From assembly GCA_018399635.1 (NCBI GenBank), contig JAGYOH010000003.1, forward strand, positions 1 through 64,000: a stretch of 64,000 nt of DNA. Reading direction: 5' to 3'. A program made the translations under genes and the position numbers. This document shows positions 59,743 through 64,000 of this stretch, one piece after another. This DNA comes from Clostridia bacterium. Lineage in GTDB: Bacteria > Bacillota > Clostridia > Peptostreptococcales > Acidaminobacteraceae. The first letter of the stretch is position 1, and each line of letters begins with the position of its first letter. The notes beneath the pieces are model-generated. The model did not search any database, had not been told where the DNA came from, and saw nothing but the letters and a program-made list of their open reading frames with translations.

Positions 59743-60784
59743 ATTTCCAGTGGATCTCCCGGTTGAGGTGGTCTCCATAAGCCCTTGCCTTTTCTGTGAA
59801 ATCCGTCCATTGAAGTATCTCCCCCGCCTCGTTGGCGATGCCGTGGAGGCTGAAATCGGGGGGCAGCCGGTAGCCCTTGTTGATGTTCAAGGCCCCGATG
59901 AGCTGCTTGAGGACGGAATCAGAACCGCTGTTGCCGGAAACCGCAATGGCGAAAATGTTCTTGTCCATGAGGGGGTGTCTTTTGAAAAGCACCCCCAGCC
60001 GGTTGATCACCGCCATGAGCTTGGCACTGATGGCGTCGTTGTAATTGGGCAGAAGCCACAGGATGCCGTCGGCTTCCTCGATGGCGGGGAGGATTTCCTG
60101 GACCATGACCCCTCCGTAGAAGCAGCTGTTGTTCTCGGCATAGTAGCTGCAGGTCTTGAAGGAGCAGCCCCGGCAATCAAGGACCGTGCCGTCCTCCACA
60201 TGGATCACCTTGTATTCGAAATCAAAGGACCTGGCCACCTCCTTGAAGAAAAGATGGGTGTTGGACCGGTCCACGTCCCCGTTGGCATGAAGGACCAGGA
60301 GCCTGGGGCGGGCAATGTAACTGGCTTGGGTCGTCAAAAGTCTCCCCAGCAGGTCCCTGCTTCTCTCGAGGAGGGTCTCCTCCAGGCCCACGCCCAGCTT
60401 GAGGGACCATTTTCTCAGGTTCTCCAGCCCGCCCAGGGCCTCCACCAGGGGGGCTCCGAAAAAGGTCCCTCCCATGGCATTCACCTCAAAGACGATGTCC
60501 TTGGCGGCTTCCTTGGTGTAGAGGCTCCCCCGGGAAAAGACCATGAGACCGCAATGGGCCCCCCTGAAGGCCTGGGGATCCCTTTTCTTCAAGTCCGACA
60601 AGAGGGACAGGACCGCGAAGTCCTTGCCGATGTTGTTGAGATTCAGGACGAAAAGCACCCTGGCCTGGTGGTAGTAGCCCCCACCTGACCCCCTGACCAG
60701 GGGGAATTCCCTGGTCAAGGCCGCTTCCAGAACCTCGTAATAAGGGGCCGGGTCGTCACCCCTGATCAACAGGATTTTTTTCAT
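59741..60784 (-). CDS. flavodoxin-fold / NADPH-dependent FMN reductase-like protein with cysteine cluster
   Basis: The 347-residue protein has an N-terminal alpha/beta part (about 1-150). A flavodoxin-like FMN reductase part follows (about 155-347) with a cysteine-rich loop C-R-G-C-S-F-K-T-C near residue 205, then W-L-L-P-N-Y-N-D and S-G-N-S-G-S-D. The cysteines could hold an iron-sulfur cluster, as in iron-sulfur flavoproteins. Its start overlaps the dehydrogenase-like gene by 29 bp. Third gene of the right-edge operon. Confidence 0.7.
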   Translation of the reverse strand: MKKILLIRGDDPAPYYEVLEAALTREFPLVRGSGGGYYHQARVLFVLNLNNIGKDFAVLSLLSDLKKRDPQAFRGAHCGLMVFSRGSLYTKEAAKDIVFEVNAMGGTFFGAPLVEALGGLENLRKWSLKLGVGLEETLLERSRDLLGRLLTTQASYIARPRLLVLHANGDVDRSNTHLFFKEVARSFDFEYKVIHVEDGTVLDCRGCSFKTCSYYAENNSCFYGGVMVQEILPAIEEADGILWLLPNYNDAISAKLMAVINRLGVLFKRHPLMDKNIFAIAVSGNSGSDSVLKQLIGALNINKGYRLPPDFSLHGIANEAGEILQWTDFTEKARAYGDHLNREIHWK

Positions 60785-61829
60785 AATAACTCACCATATC
60801 CTCATAGGACTTCCGGAGTCTCTTCATCAACTCCCCGGGAATCCTTTCAACGTTGAACTCAAAGCCGTCAGGGGTCAACCGCCCCTTGGCGCCGAAATAA
60901 TAGCCGCCCAGATACTGGGAGGAATAAGTGGGCTGGCCCCTCAGATAAGAGAGAATGGACAGGGCTCCCGAGGAAAAGGCGGGGGCGATGAAGGGCTTGA
61001 ACCCCAGGGCCCTGATCTGGAGATTGGCCCGGGTGGTGAGCCGGGTCAGTTCCAGGGACAGGGCTTCATCGTAGGCCGTCAGACTGTTGGCCACCACGAG
61101 CTCCGAGCCGTGGGGGCCGTAGATCCTCCCTGAAAGGGTGAAGTCATCCACGCCCAGGGACTCTGCAAAGACCCTGGCCCGGGCGAACATCACCCCTTGT
61201 CCGAAGCCCACGATCTGGGAGGGGAGCAACCGGGTCCCTCCCCTCTCAAGGGCGACCTTGCACAGCAGGTCCACCGGGTCGGACACCACCAGGAGCAGTC
61301 CCCGGAAATCCCTGCTGACCGCCTGGTCCACGTAATGAGAAAGAATCCTGGCATTCTTGAGGTATTGCACCTTTCTGACATCCACCTCTTCCTGACCCAC
61401 GGGAGGCACCCCGGCGCTGGCGGTGAAGATCACCACCTCCGCCTCGAAGATTTCAGACTCCCCGATGGGTCGGACCGTGACATCGAGGGAAAAGTTTTCC
61501 TGGTAGATCTGGTTCATTTCCAGGGTGTAGCGCTCCGACACCGCCGGATCGGGATTGTAGAGGCCGATCTCGGTGAGAGTCCCCTCCCCGAAGAGCTTGA
61601 GGCCGAGAAGAAGATTGGCGCCGACGTCCCCGAGTCCGATCAGGGCGACCCGGTAGGACCTGGTCAGAAAATTCTCAAGCCGGTCTTCATACCGCCGGTT
61701 GACCCTTTGCACCGGTTCCGAAGGCGTCTCTTTCAAGTCGAGGTAGTCGAGGGATTCCTCCTCCGTCAGCATCACGGTGTTGTTGACCTTGAGGAGGTCC
61801 CTGCCCTCCTCACTGTAGATTCTTTTCAT
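60756..61829 (-). CDS. divergent lactate/malate dehydrogenase homologue
   Basis: The 357-residue protein has an N-terminal extension of about 65 residues, then an LDH/MDH fold: G-L-G-D-V-G for NAD, S-D-P-V-D-L in place of N-P-V-D, and the catalytic histidine in G-P-H-G-S-E. The mobile loop reads G-V-P-P-V-G-Q without the usual arginine, and the G-x-x-L-D-x-x-R motif is altered to G-Q-G-V-M-F-A-R. A changed substrate is likely. The ATG at 61829, eight bases after AAGGGA, follows the upstream stop by 4 bp. Confidence 0.72.
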   Translation of the reverse strand: MKRIYSEEGRDLLKVNNTVMLTEEESLDYLDLKETPSEPVQRVNRRYEDRLENFLTRSYRVALIGLGDVGANLLLGLKLFGEGTLTEIGLYNPDPAVSERYTLEMNQIYQENFSLDVTVRPIGESEIFEAEVVIFTASAGVPPVGQEEVDVRKVQYLKNARILSHYVDQAVSRDFRGLLLVVSDPVDLLCKVALERGGTRLLPSQIVGFGQGVMFARARVFAESLGVDDFTLSGRIYGPHGSELVVANSLTAYDEALSLELTRLTTRANLQIRALGFKPFIAPAFSSGALSILSYLRGQPTYSSQYLGGYYFGAKGRLTPDGFEFNVERIPGELMKRLRKSYEDMVSYYEKNPVDQG

Positions 61830-61833
61830 CTGA

Positions 61834-64000
61834 TCAGTCCCTTGCACAGATATCCTTGAGTCTTTCAAGGTGTTCCACGTCGTATTCCAGATACACGCTC
61901 GGCTTCACGGAAAGATCAAGCTTTTGCATTTCCCCCCGATCCGGATACCTGGGGTAGACCATCACCTCCGGCAGCTTGGCCATGGTCAGGGACCGCTCGT
62001 GAAGTTTCTGGTATTCGTCCTCGAGAACCCTGAGGATCTTGATGGCATTGTGGATGCTGATCCTGGAAAGCTCGTAGATCGCCGACTTTTTCGCCCCCTT
62101 GATGTAACTGGCGGAGGCATAGGGCAGGATCAGGTTGATGGAGGGAATGATGAAGGATTCCAGACTCTGCCCCCGGTAGAGGGTATCCCCGCCGAGGAAG
62201 GGATACATCTTGCTCTCGTTGAACCAGACATTCAGCCGGGGAATGAAGTAGGCGGAATCCACCGCCTGGTTCTGAACCTCCATCAGGGTTTTCCCTCTGC
62301 CCGACATGATGCCCACGTACATTTTCTTGATCTTGACCTCCTGGGCCTTGAAGATGGGCTCCAGGGCCTTGATCCGATAACCCTTGTTGAGAAGGTCGTC
62401 CACGAGAATGATGGGGCGGTTGAAGGATTTGATCATTTTCACCTGATTGTTGAGATCCAGGTAGTAGGGATAGGCTTCGATTTCATGCTCCCGGATATTG
62501 GGATGCATGAATTTTTCCGTATGCATGGACTTGGTCACCGTATTGGGCAGGATCCGCTTTTTCAGGATCTCACCGAAGGGGACGCACATGGCCTCTCCCA
62601 GTTGTCTCGGTTCCAGGGGCTCGGGAGGCATGTGGTTCTCCTCGGCGATTTTCTTGATGAGGTGCTCGTAGATCATGGTGCGGTCGAAACTGATGACCAG
62701 ATGGCCGGGATAAAGCTCCGTCAGGGCCAGGAGGAGCTTCTTCCTGGTTTTCTCGATGACCCTGGTCACCTGGGGATTGTGGTTGAAGGGCTCCTTGATC
62801 ATGGACTGCACATCGAGATTCAGGGTGCAGGGGGAGCTCATGTTGACATGGAAAATGCAGTTGCCGTCCTCCGAACAGGTTTTGATGAAGCCCTGCAGAC
62901 TGAGGACCTCCTCCACTTCAACGTGGGGGGTGGATAGAATATAGTCCCGGTAGATGGCGTAGGTGTAGTCCTTGGACAGGGCGTAGGCCAGAGTCTCCGT
63001 GAGGAGGACCTGGGCCACATTGTTCATGGCCCCGTGGTCCACGGGATAAATCCCGTCGAGGAGGAGGAGTCTGCCTACGGAATTGTCACGGATCTCCTCC
63101 GCCAGAACCGGATCCATGAACTCGGAATAGATCTTGCTGGCCCTGAGCCAGTGGAAGAAGGAGAATCCCAGAATCCCCGCATGGGTGCCCCGTTTTTTCA
63201 GCACCAGGACCCTGACCATCCGCTTGCGGATATAGGCCTCGATCCTCTGGAAATCCACGGGATTGAACTGGGGAAGATGCTTGAGAAGCTCATACAGGTC
63301 GTCCTTGGAGATGTCATCCACGATATTGACGTCTATGGACTTGGTGCTCATGATTTCCTTGTACTGGGGTTCTCTCAGATACAGGCCCTTTTCGTAGATG
63401 TACTTCTGGGCCAGGGGATCGATGAGCTCCGAAATGTCCCGGTTTTCATCGATATAGGTCCTGATCTGGGTGGAACTGATCATCTGCAGCTTCTCCGGCA
63501 GGGTCAGGTAGGTCACCTCCATGTCATAGGCCGCCACCTGCTTCTGCAGGGCTTCGAACTCCACCCCCATCTCGTTGCTTTCATCCCTGGTGAAGACGAT
63601 ATGCCTGAGGGAGTGGATGCTGTGGGTTTCCCGGGGCTTCTGGTAGGCCGTGGCGTTCATGATGACATCGCTGCCCACCACCAGACTGACCTGGGCGTCC
63701 CCGAAGTACCCCTTGAGGTTTTCGATATCCGCATAGTTGGCGATGTTGATCTGCAGGTCCCGGGGGAAGACATAGAGGTTGAACTCGTCGGCGAGGCTCA
63801 TCTTGATGATGGCCCGGCGGATCAGGTTGGGCTGGGTCCTTTTGGACCAGGAAAACTCATCCACGGCGAGATAGACCTCGTAGCCCAGATCCCGGATCCT
63901 GGTGGCGATTTCCTTGTGGGACAGACTGAAGGGGTCGAAGGCCCCGGGAAAGTAGGCGATCTTTTGTTTTCGGGGCAAGGTGATTCTGCCGTACTGGAAA
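61834..64000 (-). CDS. large multidomain protein: nucleotidyltransferase, GNAT-like and phosphoribosyltransferase-like parts (5' end outside window)
   Basis: The frame stays open to the right edge, so the start is missing. A TTG at 63978 has no ribosome-binding site. Counting from there: a NadD-like cytidylyltransferase-family domain (G-A-F-D-P-F-S-L-S-H at 12-21; I-S-S-T-Q-I-R at 167-173); a GNAT-like region (about 215-375, with R-L-L-L-L-D-G-I-Y); and a type I phosphoribosyltransferase-like region (I-L-V-D-D-L-L-N-K-G-Y-R at 524-535). I know no described protein with this order. First visible gene of the operon. Confidence 0.75.
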   Translation of the reverse strand, partial: FQYGRITLPRKQKIAYFPGAFDPFSLSHKEIATRIRDLGYEVYLAVDEFSWSKRTQPNLIRRAIIKMSLADEFNLYVFPRDLQINIANYADIENLKGYFGDAQVSLVVGSDVIMNATAYQKPRETHSIHSLRHIVFTRDESNEMGVEFEALQKQVAAYDMEVTYLTLPEKLQMISSTQIRTYIDENRDISELIDPLAQKYIYEKGLYLREPQYKEIMSTKSIDVNIVDDISKDDLYELLKHLPQFNPVDFQRIEAYIRKRMVRVLVLKKRGTHAGILGFSFFHWLRASKIYSEFMDPVLAEEIRDNSVGRLLLLDGIYPVDHGAMNNVAQVLLTETLAYALSKDYTYAIYRDYILSTPHVEVEEVLSLQGFIKTCSEDGNCIFHVNMSSPCTLNLDVQSMIKEPFNHNPQVTRVIEKTRKKLLLALTELYPGHLVISFDRTMIYEHLIKKIAEENHMPPEPLEPRQLGEAMCVPFGEILKKRILPNTVTKSMHTEKFMHPNIREHEIEAYPYYLDLNNQVKMIKSFNRPIILVDDLLNKGYRIKALEPIFKAQEVKIKKMYVGIMSGRGKTLMEVQNQAVDSAYFIPRLNVWFNESKMYPFLGGDTLYRGQSLESFIIPSINLILPYASASYIKGAKKSAIYELSRISIHNAIKILRVLEDEYQKLHERSLTMAKLPEVMVYPRYPDRGEMQKLDLSVKPSVYLEYDVEHLERLKDICARD

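Noticed and set aside
1-64000. CRISPR arrays, integrases, phage genes or complete insertion sequences
   Set aside because: No regularly spaced repeats, integrase or intact transposase frames were seen; only the hairpin at 54-139 and the inverted-repeat segment at 32684-32898 hint at mobile DNA.

Overview
The window looks like a chromosomal segment of an anaerobic, fairly GC-rich Clostridia-type Firmicute. The indications are a T-box leader, strong GGAGG ribosome-binding sites with many TTG/GTG starts, an rnfCDGEAB operon, a multimeric [FeFe]-hydrogenase, histidine ammonia-lyase, and small Firmicute families such as DUF896, DUF4364 and DUF5317. No rRNA, CRISPR array, prophage or intact insertion sequence is visible. 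Genus-level placement is not possible from the sequence alone.

Layout, left part. 1-445: a hairpin resembling an IS200/IS605 end and a T-box leader firing leftward out of the window. 448-4864 (minus): DUF445, Hsp33, a methyltransferase, a CPBP protease and an M20 deacetylase. 4969-8341 (plus): asd-dapA-dapB-dapH, the acetyl-type diaminopimelate/lysine branch, divergent from the M20 gene that could supply the deacetylase. 8379: D-serine dehydratase. 9779-13237 (minus): a three-gene NAD(P)-linked [FeFe]-hydrogenase with an unusually short NuoF-like subunit. 13404-16425: ArsC-type phosphatase/reductase, hpt, a 43-aa membrane peptide, a polysaccharide deacetylase and a short QueG-like protein. 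17075-21959: the Rnf complex. 22094-26296: SPOR protein, tRNA-Leu(GAG), coaE, polA. 26358-28862: an ECF sigma factor, its anti-sigma factor and a SIMPL protein, behind a recognisable ECF promoter.

Layout, right part. 29027-35667: membrane proteins, an OsmC protein, an HD-GYP protein and a split permease pair. A 215-bp segment bounded by a perfect 12-bp inverted repeat (32684-32898) encodes a 25-residue peptide just upstream of the HD-GYP gene. 35697-45267: three exported proteins of unknown family downstream of a GGDEF protein, then a MEDS/HD-GYP protein, a DUF364 protein and a PAS-GGDEF protein. Four cyclic-di-GMP-type genes thus fall within about 14 kb. 45476-46047: a decayed XRE-cupin regulator. 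46067-51114: HD hydrolase, threonine dehydrogenase, aldo/keto reductase, iron alcohol dehydrogenase and a phosphoesterase. 51157-57231: tRNA-Leu(CAA), HtrA protease, a LysR regulator resembling those near selenium genes, M18 aminopeptidase, DUF896 and hutH. 57495-59731: M23 peptidase, bactofilin and a TtcA/TilS-like PP-loop protein. 59741-64000: a minus-strand operon of a very large multidomain protein (nucleotidyltransferase, GNAT-like, phosphoribosyltransferase-like), cut by the right edge, followed by a divergent lactate/malate-dehydrogenase homologue and a cysteine-containing flavodoxin-fold protein.

How the genes fit together: hydrogenase plus Rnf suggest an amino-acid-fermenting energy metabolism that balances NADH, ferredoxin and H2. 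The threonine, serine and histidine degradation genes and the peptidases agree with this. The least explained parts are the right-edge operon, the inverted-repeat segment at 32.7-32.9 kb, and the exported-protein operon at 35.7-41.5 kb.
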